Of a stretch of 57,625 nucleotides of DNA, positions 8,633-16,605 are shown one piece after another (positions within the stretch are counted from its first letter, which is position 1; every line of letters begins with the position of its first letter). The stretch is from SXOA01 sp051004015 (GTDB lineage: Bacteria > Planctomycetota > Planctomycetia > Pirellulales > Pirellulaceae): the NCBI GenBank assembly GCA_051004015.1, contig JBPCKT010000094.1:1-57625 (forward strand), given 5' to 3'. A program made the position numbers and the translations under genes. The notes under the pieces were generated by a model that did no database searches, was not told the DNA's origin, and worked only from the letters and a program-made list of their open reading frames with translations.

Positions 8633-8728
8633 TCCGCACGCTGTCCCTATTCCAGTCCCAGGAAGTGATAGCACGGTCCTTGCAGGGGAAAATCGTTCCC
8701 ATCCCGCCCCCTCACCCGCCGCCAAATC

Positions 8729-9487
8729 ATGAATCGACTTTTCGCCCCGCCGAAGAAGTCCTCTGTCAGCCGTACTCGCGTGGACCAGGCGGTCATGACC
8801 GCTCCCCGCGGCCATTCCACCTACAGCTTGCTGGCGCCGCTGCACTACGAGGCGAATTACGCCTATCCCGTGGTGGTCTGGCTGCACAGCGATGGCGGCG
8901 ATGAGAAGCAGCTTTTGCGAGTGATGCAGCACATCAGCATGCGGAATTATGTGGGGCTGGGTGTGCGGGGGAGCCTTCCTTGCGAAGGTCGCCGCGGCTA
9001 CCAGTGGCAGCAGTCGCCGGCGAGCATCATCACCGCCGAAAACCGAGTGCAGGAAGCGATTGCGGCCGCCCAGGCAAAATTCAACGTCAATTCCGACCGC
9101 ATTTTTCTGGCCGGGCACGAAGCCGGTGGAACGATGGCCTTTCGTCTAGCTCTTCGCAGCCCGCGGAATTATGCCGGGGCCCTGTCCGTCGGCGGGCGAT
9201 TCCCCCTCGGCCAGATGCCGCTCTTGAACCTGCACAGCCTTCGCGACCTGCCGCTGTTCCTCGCCTACTGCCGCGATAGCGAAACCTACACGGAGGGGGA
9301 CCTCTGCGACGAGTTGCCCCTCTTTCACGCCGCCGCCCTCAAGGTCGCCATCCGCCAGTACCCTTGCGGCGACGAGCTGACCACGCAAATGCTCGCCGAC
9401 ATGGACGCCTGGATGATGGAGCGCGTGACCGGCGTCCCCAGCCACAGCGAAGAATCCGCCACGGTCAGCCGCGGACAGTGGAATTAG
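8729..9487 (+). CDS. Alpha/beta-hydrolase homologue lacking the catalytic serine
   Basis: The 252-residue product resembles the phospholipase/carboxylesterase (PF02230-like) branch of the alpha/beta-hydrolase fold: PVVVWLHSDGGDE forms the oxyanion-loop region and IFLAGHEAGGTMAFRLAL the nucleophile elbow. In active members the elbow reads GxSxGG; here it is GHEAGG with Glu131 in place of serine. The region where the catalytic His is expected (YPCGDELTTQ, near residue 213) also lacks histidine. The protein is therefore probably not an esterase, and may bind rather than cleave a ligand. No signal peptide is seen. It is not tightly linked to a neighbour. The fold call is good; the functional inference is tentative. 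Confidence 0.8.
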   Translation: MNRLFAPPKKSSVSRTRVDQAVMTAPRGHSTYSLLAPLHYEANYAYPVVVWLHSDGGDEKQLLRVMQHISMRNYVGLGVRGSLPCEGRRGYQWQQSPASIITAENRVQEAIAAAQAKFNVNSDRIFLAGHEAGGTMAFRLALRSPRNYAGALSVGGRFPLGQMPLLNLHSLRDLPLFLAYCRDSETYTEGDLCDELPLFHAAALKVAIRQYPCGDELTTQMLADMDAWMMERVTGVPSHSEESATVSRGQWN

Positions 9488-9550
9488 CAGATGGGGTAGG
9501 CTTCCAGCCTGCTCCCAAAAGTAGCCGGCGCGCGTTTTTCGGAAATGCAG

Positions 9551-9567
9551 CGCTCACGGAGTGAGCG
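9551..9567. repeat. Small palindromic repeat
   Basis: CGCTCAC-GGA-GTGAGCG, a perfect 7-bp stem with a 3-base loop, in the 212-base gap before the flagellar block. The text GTAGGCTTCCAGCCTGC just upstream (near 9495) also contains a short palindrome. Both resemble dispersed intergenic repeats rather than regulatory sites. Confidence 0.55.
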
Positions 9568-9583
9568 GACTACTATTAATCTC

Positions 9584-9613
9584 TTGACGCCGCACGCGCC
9601 ATTCAGGTACAAG
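9584..9613 (+). promoter_or_regulatory. Candidate sigma-70 promoter of the flagellar leader genes
   Basis: TTGACG (9584-9589), an 18-base spacer and TACAAG (9608-9613). This would start the transcript carrying the TPR protein, FlgN-like protein and the kinase/activator pair, about 80 bases before the GTG at 9700. Confidence 0.45.
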
Positions 9614-9699
9614 TCCCCGGTTTTCTTTCGGCCGAGAGAGGCTGCGCATGCGCCAGGAGGGCGCGGCGAAGGGGAAGCACGAATCAAGGACGGTTCCGC

Positions 9700-12267
9700 G
9701 TGGCAAAGGCGCCAGCCAACTCGACTCCCGCTCCGGCAACTCCGACGGTCGCCAAATCGTCGCTGCTGGGGCGAGTGCTTGCGCCGCTGATGACTCTGCG
9801 CCAGCAGCCGTTGCGCGCCGCGCTCGTCGGGGTGCCGGTCGCCCTTATCGGCGGGCTGCTGCTGTGGTATTCAGTTTTTTCCGGCAAGAGTGCCGAGAAA
9901 GCGACGCTGGAGCGGGCGCTCGAGCAACTCCAGGCCCATGAGTATGCGGACGCCCGTCGCATCGCCGCTGAGGTGCGAATCGGAAAGGACGAGAGCTTCG
10001 CCCATGTCGGCGGAGCATTTTTTGTCCTCGGCTGTGTGATGGCCCACGATGCCAAGGAGCATGAAAACGCACGGGAACGGCAGACGCTGCATCTCATTGC
10101 GTCGCGATATCTGGAGGAAGCCCGCATACGGGGCATTCCGCCGGGGCATGAAAAAGAGGGGATCCTGTTGCTCGGCCGGTCGCTGCATCACGGCGGCCGC
10201 TTTCCCGCAAGCATCCCGGTTCTCAAGGAAGCCCTGGCGCAGAATCCAACCGCGAAGGGGGAGATTCTGTATCTTCTCGCCGATGGGTATCTCCATCTGA
10301 GTCCCCCCAAACTGGAGCAAGCGTCCGCCCAGGCCCGTCGTCTGTTGGCCGAAAAGCATCTGCCGCAGGCCGATCGCGACAACGGGCTGCTCCTGCAAGG
10401 GAAGATTGCCCTGGCCCAGAAGAAATTTGCCGAGGGACGGCAGGCGCTCGAAAAAATCAGCCCGAAATCAAGCATGCACACCGCCGGCAGGCTGCTTTCA
10501 GTCCGGCTGTTGTGTGAGCAACTGCGGGCCGCCGAAGCCAAGCCCGACCCTCAGGACCGCGCCGCGCTCGAGAGCAGCCTGCAGGTTCTCGCCGATCTTG
10601 GCAACCGGAGCAGCGTCACTTCTGAGACACGAACTCAAGCCGAGTTCCTCACCGCCGTCTGTCTGGAGTTACTTGGCAAAACACCGGAGACCAGCGCCGC
10701 CTATGCTCACGTCCGCAAGATCCGCTTCGGTTCCCCGGAAGCCATTGCCGCCATTTTCCATGAAGCAGACGCGCTGCTGCATGGCGGCAAAACCGAGGAT
10801 GCGGTTGCGCTCTTCAAACAGGGGCTCGCCGAAGCCGGAACTGCGGAAACCTACTACAACGATTGGCTGCCGAAGGAGGGCCTGGAGATCCGGCTGAAAC
10901 AAGTACTCGCCTCATTGCTCGCCTCGGACCACTTTGCCGCGGCGGAGTCGCTGGCTGCTTCCCTCACTCCTCTCTTCCCTGAGGAGCAGTCCTATTTCTG
11001 GCGCGCTAAGGTGGAGCATGAATGGGGAACACATCTGCTGGCCGAAGGGAGCAATGGCCATTCGCAGGCAGTCGCCTATTCCGGCAGCGAGGCAACGCCA
11101 CATCACCCGCCCCTGAGCGCTGAGCGCCAGGCCCGCAACCACTTCCGCAAAGCGGGAGCACACTTTGAACGGCTCGCCGAGCTGCGCATCGCCACGCGCT
11201 TTTACCTGGACGACCTGATGGACAGCGCGCGGGACTATCTGGCCGGTCAGTCCTATACGCGGGCCATCCTCGTGTTCCGCAGGTTCCTGAACGAGGACCC
11301 CAGCAATGGCCAGGAGGAGGCACGCGTCGGTTTGGGGGAGGCATTACTCGCCGCCGGCCAGACGGACGAGGGACTGAAGACTCTGGACGAGGCCATCACG
11401 GCCGCGCCGCGCCATCCGGCCACGTACCGGGCCCGCTATCTGGCCAGCCTGGGCTATGAAGAGGCGGGTAAAGTTACGCAGGCCCGACAGCAACTCAGCG
11501 ACAATCTTTACAATTTCTCCCTCACGCCGAGCAGCAACGACTGGCGTGATTCCATCTTCCTGCTCGGGCGGCTGGTTTATCACCAAGCCTTGGCCCACGA
11601 AGCCAAGTGCCGCGACCTGGGGGTTAATCTGGCAAATCCTGAGCTGCGAAAACCGGGGCTAACAGAACTGGCAACCGCGGCAGGGCTATTTCAGGAAGCC
11701 GCCCGCATCCTGGACGAGGCCATCGAGCGTTATCCGTCCGCTCCGCAAGCCATGGAGGCCCGCTACTTCCTCGCGGATGCCCATCGTCAGGCCGCTCGCT
11801 GGCCACGGAAGCGCCTGGAAGAGACGGCCGTTGAAGCAACTCGCGCCGCGCTCACCCGCGAGATGCAAGCGGATCTCTCCTCCGCTCTCAAGGAGTTTAC
11901 GCTGCTGATTGAGAAACTGAGCGTGGACCATGAGGGCGCCGCCGGGAAAGAAGACGAGCGGGCCATTTTGCGCAACAGTTACTTTGCCCGGGCCGATGTC
12001 CTGTTCGACCAGGGAAAGCTCGATGAGGCCCTGGCCGCTTACTCAGCCGCCACCAGCCGCTATCAGCATGAGCCAGAGGCGCTGGAAGCGTATGTGCAAA
12101 TCGCGGCCTGCTTCCGCCGCCTGGGCCGGATGGACGAAGCTCGCGGCACGCTGGAGCAGGCCCGCGTGGTGCTGGCCCGTATGAAGCCCACGGCGAACTT
12201 CACCCAGACCACTCCTTACACACGCGACGAATGGACGCGGCTGTTGACCTGGCTCAGCGCCTTATAG
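9700..12267 (+). CDS. Membrane-anchored TPR-rich protein heading the flagellar block
   Basis: The 855-residue product begins at a GTG and carries one hydrophobic segment near residues 40-62 (AALVGVPVALIGGLLLWYSV); the rest is almost entirely helical repeat. Units such as ALEQLQAHEYADARRIA, LGEALLAAGQTDEGLKTLDE, ARADVLFDQGKLDEALAAYS and QIAACFRRLGRMDEARGTLE have tetratricopeptide character, implying an elongated protein-binding scaffold, probably facing the periplasm. The stop abuts the start of the FlgN-like gene without a spacer, so translation is coupled. A flagellar assembly or export-related role is inferred from this linkage only; I do not recognise a named family. Rejected alternative: an outer-membrane lipoprotein, as there is no lipobox. 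Confidence 0.85.
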   Translation: MAKAPANSTPAPATPTVAKSSLLGRVLAPLMTLRQQPLRAALVGVPVALIGGLLLWYSVFSGKSAEKATLERALEQLQAHEYADARRIAAEVRIGKDESFAHVGGAFFVLGCVMAHDAKEHENARERQTLHLIASRYLEEARIRGIPPGHEKEGILLLGRSLHHGGRFPASIPVLKEALAQNPTAKGEILYLLADGYLHLSPPKLEQASAQARRLLAEKHLPQADRDNGLLLQGKIALAQKKFAEGRQALEKISPKSSMHTAGRLLSVRLLCEQLRAAEAKPDPQDRAALESSLQVLADLGNRSSVTSETRTQAEFLTAVCLELLGKTPETSAAYAHVRKIRFGSPEAIAAIFHEADALLHGGKTEDAVALFKQGLAEAGTAETYYNDWLPKEGLEIRLKQVLASLLASDHFAAAESLAASLTPLFPEEQSYFWRAKVEHEWGTHLLAEGSNGHSQAVAYSGSEATPHHPPLSAERQARNHFRKAGAHFERLAELRIATRFYLDDLMDSARDYLAGQSYTRAILVFRRFLNEDPSNGQEEARVGLGEALLAAGQTDEGLKTLDEAITAAPRHPATYRARYLASLGYEEAGKVTQARQQLSDNLYNFSLTPSSNDWRDSIFLLGRLVYHQALAHEAKCRDLGVNLANPELRKPGLTELATAAGLFQEAARILDEAIERYPSAPQAMEARYFLADAHRQAARWPRKRLEETAVEATRAALTREMQADLSSALKEFTLLIEKLSVDHEGAAGKEDERAILRNSYFARADVLFDQGKLDEALAAYSAATSRYQHEPEALEAYVQIAACFRRLGRMDEARGTLEQARVVLARMKPTANFTQTTPYTRDEWTRLLTWLSAL

Positions 12268-12720
12268 ATGCAACTTACCATGGAATCCCAGCGCCTTGCC
12301 CAACTCGCCCTTTGCAAGCTGCAAGTCCTGCAGCTCTTGCGGCGACTGGCTGCGCAGCAACTGGAAGTCATCACGGGGGGCGATTTGAGCAATCTCCTCA
12401 AGTTACTTGCCGCCAAGCAGTCGGTGATGGACCAGTTAGCCAAGGTGGAGCAGCAGCTCGACCCGTTTCGCGGACAGGACCCGGAGACCCGCGACTGGCC
12501 CTCCACTGCCGCCCGCGAGTCGTGCCAGCAGAACGTGGAAGCCTGCAACGAGCTGCTGAGCGAAATCATGCGGCTGGAGAAGCAAGGGGAGATGGAGATG
12601 GTGCGTCGCCGGGACGATGCGTCCCTGCGCCTGGATGGAATGCATGGGGCGAGCGAGGCCCGCCACGCCTATGTCGCCGCGGCTGCCGCCACGGGTCTGG
12701 ATTTGAGCACGGAGGGTTAA
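12268..12720 (+). CDS. FlgN-like flagellar export chaperone (putative)
   Basis: A small (150-residue), all-helical, polar protein with the heptad-like pattern expected of FlgN/FliT-type chaperones: an N-terminal helix with paired leucines (LALCKLQVLQLLRRLAAQQL), a KLLAAKQSVMDQLAKVEQQL segment resembling the FlgN stretch that follows a short loop, and a long C-terminal helix rich in E, R and D. FlgN guards hook-filament junction proteins before export. The position between the coupled TPR gene (no spacer) and the kinase gene (1-base gap) in a flagellar operon supports the call, but residue-level identity is weak. An internal ATG at 12280 is an alternative start. Confidence 0.6.
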   Translation: MQLTMESQRLAQLALCKLQVLQLLRRLAAQQLEVITGGDLSNLLKLLAAKQSVMDQLAKVEQQLDPFRGQDPETRDWPSTAARESCQQNVEACNELLSEIMRLEKQGEMEMVRRRDDASLRLDGMHGASEARHAYVAAAAATGLDLSTEG

Positions 12721-12721
12721 G

Positions 12722-13570
12722 ATGACCGTCATTGACAACCGACTCGCCGACGCGGACATGCAGACAATTCTGTCGGCGTGGAATGAGGCCACGGACCGGC
12801 TCCGCCAAACGCACGAGACGCTTCGGGAAGAAGTCCGCCGCCTGACCGACGAGCTGGAAATCAAGAACCGCGAATTGGCGCGCAAAAATCGGCTGGCCGA
12901 CCTGGGGCAGATGGCCTCGCACGTGGCCCACGAAGTCCGCAACAGCCTCGTCCCCATGAAGCTGTACCTCAGCCTCCTCAGCCGGCGACTGGCGGACGAC
13001 TCCGGGAGCCAGGACATTTTCGAAAAGGTCACCGCCGGCTTTGTCGCCCTGGAAGCGACCGTCAGCGACCTGCTGAACTTCTCCGCCGAGCGAGACCCGC
13101 AGCGGCGGCCGGTGGACGTGGAATCGCTGCTGAACGAAGTCTTTGAAACGTTCGCCCCGCAACTCGACGCTCAGAGCATCGTCACGCATATCGATGTCGA
13201 TCCGGAAGCTTTGATCATCGCCGACCCGGACATGCTGCGGCGGGCCATTGTCAACCTGGTGCTCAACGCCCTGGACGTGATGCCCGGCGGCGGCGAACTG
13301 GTGATGACCGCCTGTCAAACCCGCCGTGGATTGGAAATTGAGGTCGCCGACAGCGGGCCGGGAATCACGGTTGGCGCTTTGCCGCGGCTGTTTGAGCCGT
13401 TCTTCACGACGAAGGGAGCCGGCACCGGACTGGGCCTGGCGATTGTCGAACGCATCGCCGCTGCTCACGGGGGCATCGTCTATGCCGCCAATTGTCCCGA
13501 AGGGGGCGCCGCGTTCACACTCTGTCTGCCAAATAAAATCACCGCCTCGCTACTGAGGGCTACCGTATGA
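12722..13570 (+). CDS. Sensor histidine kinase (FleS/AtoS type, soluble)
   Basis: A 282-residue kinase without membrane segments or a PAS domain. A short coiled N-terminus (about 20-57) leads into HisKA with the phospho-acceptor His70 in ASHVAHEVRNSLVPMK. The ATPase part has the N box RRAIVNLVLNALDVMPGGG, the G1 box VADSGPGI, the F box LFEPFFTT and the G2 box GTGLGLAI, all intact. Such soluble kinases paired with NtrC-type regulators control middle and late flagellar genes in other bacteria (FlgS/FlgR, FleS/FleR). Its stop overlaps the next start (ATGA), so kinase and regulator are translationally coupled. The likely input is flagellar export status, by analogy. Confidence 0.9.
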   Translation: MTVIDNRLADADMQTILSAWNEATDRLRQTHETLREEVRRLTDELEIKNRELARKNRLADLGQMASHVAHEVRNSLVPMKLYLSLLSRRLADDSGSQDIFEKVTAGFVALEATVSDLLNFSAERDPQRRPVDVESLLNEVFETFAPQLDAQSIVTHIDVDPEALIIADPDMLRRAIVNLVLNALDVMPGGGELVMTACQTRRGLEIEVADSGPGITVGALPRLFEPFFTTKGAGTGLGLAIVERIAAAHGGIVYAANCPEGGAAFTLCLPNKITASLLRATV

Positions 13571-14985
13571 ATCACTCCAAGCGAACTCCTTTGACCGGAC
13601 ATGTTCTGGTGGTGGACGACAACACGCGAGCCCGCCAGTCGATGGCGGACGTGCTGCGAGCGGCCGGGCACGAAGTGCAGGCCTGCGCCAGCGCGATGGA
13701 AGCCCTGAAGCAACTGGAAAAGAACAGCTTTGATGTGATCATCACGGACTTGCAGATGCCGGGGATGAACGGGCTGGAGTTCATCCGGGCGATTGAAGAG
13801 CGGAAAGTGGATTCGCAGGTGGTGATGGTCACGGCGTTTGCCTCGGTCAGCTCCGCGGTGGAGGCGATGCGGCACGGGGCCTTTGATTACATCGAAAAGC
13901 CGTTCGACGTGGAGCAATTGGAACAGCTCGTCGAGCGGGCGCTGCGGCAGGCGGAGCAGGAAGGGAAGCGTTCCAGCGTTCCCGCCGTGAGCGCCGCCTG
14001 GCAAGGAATGATGATTGGCGAGAGCCGCGGGATGCGGACGCTGCGGGAGCGCATCGCCCAGGCCGCGCCGACCGACGAGACGGTCTTGATCATTGGCGAG
14101 AGCGGCACCGGGAAGGAGCTCGTCGCCCGCTGCCTCCATGCCGCCAGCCGGCGAAGCGGGCGGGCGCTCGTCAGCCTTAATTGCCCCGCACTTTCGCCGC
14201 AACTCATGGAAAGCGAGCTGTTCGGGCATGAAAAGGGAGCGTTCACCAGCGCGGACGCTCCCCGCGTCGGACGGTTCGAGCTGGCTGAAGGGGGCACCAT
14301 CCTGCTGGACGAAATCACCGAGATCGCCCAGCCGCTACAGGCGAAATTGTTGCGAGTATTGCAGGAGCGGACCTATGAGCGGGTCGGCTCCAGCGAATCG
14401 AAGCGGACCGACGTGCGGGTGGTGGCGACGACGAACCGAGACATTCGCAAGGAAGTGGCTGAAGGTCGGTTCCGACAGGACTTGTACTATCGTTTGGCCG
14501 TGGTGCCGGTCACGGTGCCGCCGCTACGGGAGCGGAAGGAAGACGTGCCGCTGCTCATCGAGCATTTTCTCGGCGTTTCGGCCGGGCGGATGCAGAAGAG
14601 CCCCTGCGAGCTGGAACCCGCCGCGCTGGATTTGCTGTGTCAGTACAACTGGCCCGGAAACGTCCGCGAGCTGGAAAACCTGGTAACGCGGGCCAGCGTC
14701 CTGTCCGCCGGGCGGCCGGTTCAAGCGGACGACCTGCGGCACTGGCTGATTGACCCCGATGGTTCCCTGTCGCAACTCACGGACTCTTCGCCCGCTCCAT
14801 CGCTCACGGCCGGTATGAAGCTGGAAGACATGGAGCGGCGGCTGATTGAAGCAACCTTGGAGCGATATGAAGGTCATCGGGCCAAAGCGGCCCAGGCTTT
14901 GGGCATCGGCATCCGCACCCTTTCCAACAAACTGCGGCAGTACGGCTATGCACCGCGGACGAGAGCGTTTGCGAAAGCAGCGTGA
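13567..14985 (+). CDS. Sigma-54-dependent response regulator (NtrC/FlgR type) with GAFTSA loop
   Basis: The 472-residue activator has three domains. The receiver (about 10-125) has the acidic pair Asp17-Asp18, phospho-acceptor Asp61 in TDLQMPG, Thr89 and Lys111. The AAA+ domain (about 150-385) has Walker A GESGTGKE (177-184), Walker B GGTILLDEI and the arginine finger region RQDLYYRL. A Fis-type helix-turn-helix closes the chain (about 425-465, KAAQALGIGIRTLSNKLRQY). The sigma-54 contact loop reads GAFTSA (224-229) where the consensus is GAFTGA. Phosphorylation by the upstream kinase should enable ATP-driven opening of sigma-54 promoters; a matching promoter lies 236 bases downstream in front of flgB. 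The family call is secure. Confidence 0.95.
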   Translation: MNHSKRTPLTGHVLVVDDNTRARQSMADVLRAAGHEVQACASAMEALKQLEKNSFDVIITDLQMPGMNGLEFIRAIEERKVDSQVVMVTAFASVSSAVEAMRHGAFDYIEKPFDVEQLEQLVERALRQAEQEGKRSSVPAVSAAWQGMMIGESRGMRTLRERIAQAAPTDETVLIIGESGTGKELVARCLHAASRRSGRALVSLNCPALSPQLMESELFGHEKGAFTSADAPRVGRFELAEGGTILLDEITEIAQPLQAKLLRVLQERTYERVGSSESKRTDVRVVATTNRDIRKEVAEGRFRQDLYYRLAVVPVTVPPLRERKEDVPLLIEHFLGVSAGRMQKSPCELEPAALDLLCQYNWPGNVRELENLVTRASVLSAGRPVQADDLRHWLIDPDGSLSQLTDSSPAPSLTAGMKLEDMERRLIEATLERYEGHRAKAAQALGIGIRTLSNKLRQYGYAPRTRAFAKAA

Positions 14986-14992
14986 GGGGAGA

Positions 14993-15277
14993 GGGGGCTG
15001 GGGGCTGGGGGCTGGGAACTCGGGACTCGGGAGGAAGCGGCAGGAATTGCCGATTGGTCTGGCAGAATTGGCCGAACGGCAAAGATATGAAGGAGTCACG
15101 TTCGCGAGCTTAACTCGATGATCGAAACAGCCAACGCTACCCATTTCGCGTATTACACGGTATTTACGACTGCCAGCAGCAATTTATTCACATCACTGAA
15201 CGCGACAAGTTGGAGAATCCAGGCACACTACTTGCAAATGCCTCTGCCCCAGCCCCCAGTCCCTAGCCCCCAGCCCC
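14993..15277. repeat. G-run/C-run inverted arms flanking the flgB promoter
   Basis: The 301-base gap between the activator gene and flgB holds no gene. A left arm (14993-15016) of three GGGGGCT units and a final GGG run is mirrored by a C-rich right arm (15247-15277) whose complement reads GGGGCTGGGGGCTAGGGACT. Each arm could form a G-quadruplex on the strand where it is G rich. The right arm coincides with the predicted 5' leader of flgB. The middle is AT rich and holds the sigma-54 site. Confidence 0.7.
15221..15236 (+). promoter_or_regulatory. Sigma-54 promoter of flgB
   Basis: AGGCACACTACTTGCA has GG (15222-15223) and GC (15234-15235) separated by exactly 10 bases, with GGCAC and TTGC blocks as in the -24/-12 consensus. 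Transcription should start near 15247, about 40 bases before the flgB ATG. The upstream gene encodes a sigma-54 activator, which makes a chance match less likely. No obvious paired activator-binding site was identified. Confidence 0.72.
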
Positions 15278-15286
15278 GGTTTTCTG

Positions 15287-15700
15287 ATGTTGCCTAACCT
15301 CTTCACTTCCACGAACATCCCCGCCCTGGGCGAAGTGCTGAACTTCGCGCAGGCCCGGCATGGCGTGCTGGTCGGAAACCTGGCGAACATCAACACGCCC
15401 GGTTATCACGTGCGCGATTTGTCGGTGGAGACGTTCCAGCAGAAACTCAAGGAGGCGATGAGTCCGTCGCGGTCTCCAGGCGAGCCAATCTCCCCCGGGA
15501 TTTCACAGTCGGAGCCGGGGGACCCGATGCGGCAGGTGCGTGAGACACTGACCAACGTACTGTACCACGACGACACGAACATCGACCTGGAAAAGCAAAC
15601 CGCCGAGATTACGAAGAACCAGTTCCTGCACAACTTTGCCCTGACTGTGATGACCGACCAGATGACGCTGTTGCAAACGGCCATCAGCGAGCGAGTTTAA
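15287..15700 (+). CDS. flgB: Flagellar proximal rod protein FlgB
   Basis: FlgB is an axial component of the proximal rod, exported through the flagellar type III system. The 137-residue product carries the N-terminal rod-protein signature VLVGNLANINTPGYHVRDL (about residues 25-43), with ANxxTPGY, and the C-terminal helix with NIDLEKQTAEITKNQFLHN and AIS. Length equals that of typical FlgB. It is the first gene after the sigma-54 promoter. There is no clear Shine-Dalgarno in the C-rich leader. flgC follows 87 bases later after a hairpin. Confidence 0.95.
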   Translation: MLPNLFTSTNIPALGEVLNFAQARHGVLVGNLANINTPGYHVRDLSVETFQQKLKEAMSPSRSPGEPISPGISQSEPGDPMRQVRETLTNVLYHDDTNIDLEKQTAEITKNQFLHNFALTVMTDQMTLLQTAISERV

Positions 15701-15740
15701 GCGTGGGATAAATACGGGACGCGGAGCGTCCAAGACGTGC

Positions 15741-15763
15741 GTTCCCACGCAGAGCGTGGGAAC
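15741..15763. repeat. Hairpin repeat between flgB and flgC
   Basis: GTTCCCACGC-AGA-GCGTGGGAAC, a perfect 10-bp stem with a 3-base loop, preceded by the related text GACGCGGAGCGTCC near 15718. There is no T tract, so a terminator is unlikely. It is a dispersed intergenic repeat type, here inside an operon. Confidence 0.85.
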
Positions 15764-15787
15764 GAGGAATAGGAAGGAACCTAAACC

Positions 15788-16213
15788 ATGATGTCCGCCC
15801 TCGATATCAGCACCAGTGCCCTCGTCGCGCAGCGGGTGCGGATGGATACGGTTTCCAGCAATCTGGCGAACATGTCGTCGCTGACGCGAAACGCGAACGG
15901 CGAGATGGAGCCGTACCAGGCGAAGTATCCGATTTTTCAGACGGACGAGACGATTGCCACCTCGCAGGGAGCCACGGGGGTGAAGGTCGCCTCGATTGAG
16001 ACCGAGAAGGTCGAGCCCCTCTACCGTTGGCAGCCGGACCATCCGTACGCGATCAAGGAAGGGCCGAAAAAGGGATACGTGGCGTACCCCAAGGTGAACA
16101 TGATGGCCGAGATGGTGGATGCCCTCGTTGCCTCGCGGGCCTATGAGGCAAACATCGGGGCGATGGAGATTACCAAGAACATGGCCACGCAGTCACTGAG
16201 GATTCTGGCATAA
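15788..16213 (+). CDS. flgC: Flagellar proximal rod protein FlgC
   Basis: FlgC assembles with FlgB and FlgF into the proximal rod. The 141-residue product has the rod signature VSSNLANMSSLTR (about residues 19-31) in the place of ANxxT and the strongly conserved C-terminal block YPKVNMMAEMVDALVASRAYEAN, followed by MEITKNMATQSLRIL, typical of FlgC. Length is normal (134-150). GGAAGG stands upstream of the ATG. The intergenic DNA on both sides carries palindromes, but gene order flgB-flgC-fliE is the standard one. Confidence 0.95.
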   Translation: MMSALDISTSALVAQRVRMDTVSSNLANMSSLTRNANGEMEPYQAKYPIFQTDETIATSQGATGVKVASIETEKVEPLYRWQPDHPYAIKEGPKKGYVAYPKVNMMAEMVDALVASRAYEANIGAMEITKNMATQSLRILA

Positions 16214-16215
16214 AC

Positions 16216-16277
16216 GTAGCCGCACGCGGTCTCGCGTGCCGGCTGAAGAAGCGGACACGCGGGCCGCGTGTCGCTAC
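16216..16277. repeat. Imperfect inverted repeat between flgC and fliE
   Basis: GTAGCCGCACGCGG (16216-16229) pairs with CCGCGTGTCGCTAC (16264-16277), 12 of 14 positions. The inner part repeats the CGCACGCGGTCTCGCGTGCCG theme. It fills most of the 77-base gap. Confidence 0.7.
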
Positions 16278-16290
16278 GAGGAGAAAGCCC

Positions 16291-16596
16291 ATGACCCCCA
16301 TCACCAGCCTGCAAACACCACTGCCGATTACTCCTCCGAGCGGGCCGCTCAACCTCGCTCAGCCGGCAATTGGCCAGCAGCCATTCAAGAGCTTTTTGAT
16401 GGAGTCGCTCGGCCAGGTGAACTCCATGCAGCAGGATGCGGACAAAGCGGTGCAGCAGCTCATTACCGGCGGGGACGTCAATCCGGCGGAGGTGTTGACG
16501 ACCGTGCAAAAGGCGGACATGTCGTTCCGGATGATGCTGCAGATTCGCAACAAACTGGTAGCGGCCTTCCAGGAAGTGAACAACATCAGGATTTAG
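16291..16596 (+). CDS. fliE: Flagellar hook-basal body junction protein FliE
   Basis: FliE links the MS ring to the rod. The 101-residue product has a disordered proline-rich N-terminus, then the FliE core: FKSFLMESLGQVNSMQQDAD, LITGGDVNPAEVLTTVQKAD and MSFRMMLQIRNKLVAAFQEV, ending in NNIRI. The core with VQKADMSFRMMLQIRNKL is diagnostic. Length matches (100-115). It belongs to the flgBC-fliEFGHIJ string; a hairpin repeat separates it from fliF. Confidence 0.95.
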   Translation: MTPITSLQTPLPITPPSGPLNLAQPAIGQQPFKSFLMESLGQVNSMQQDADKAVQQLITGGDVNPAEVLTTVQKADMSFRMMLQIRNKLVAAFQEVNNIRI

Positions 16597-16605
16597 CGCA
16601 AGAAA

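Noticed and set aside
6815..9118. 767-codon minus-strand open frame opposite a zinc-ribbon gene, mdh and the hydrolase-like gene
   Set aside because: It spans several real genes and their gaps, and its product is Arg/His-rich without motifs.
14993..15016. G-run tandem taken as a CRISPR-like or minisatellite array
   Set aside because: Only three short contiguous units without spacers.
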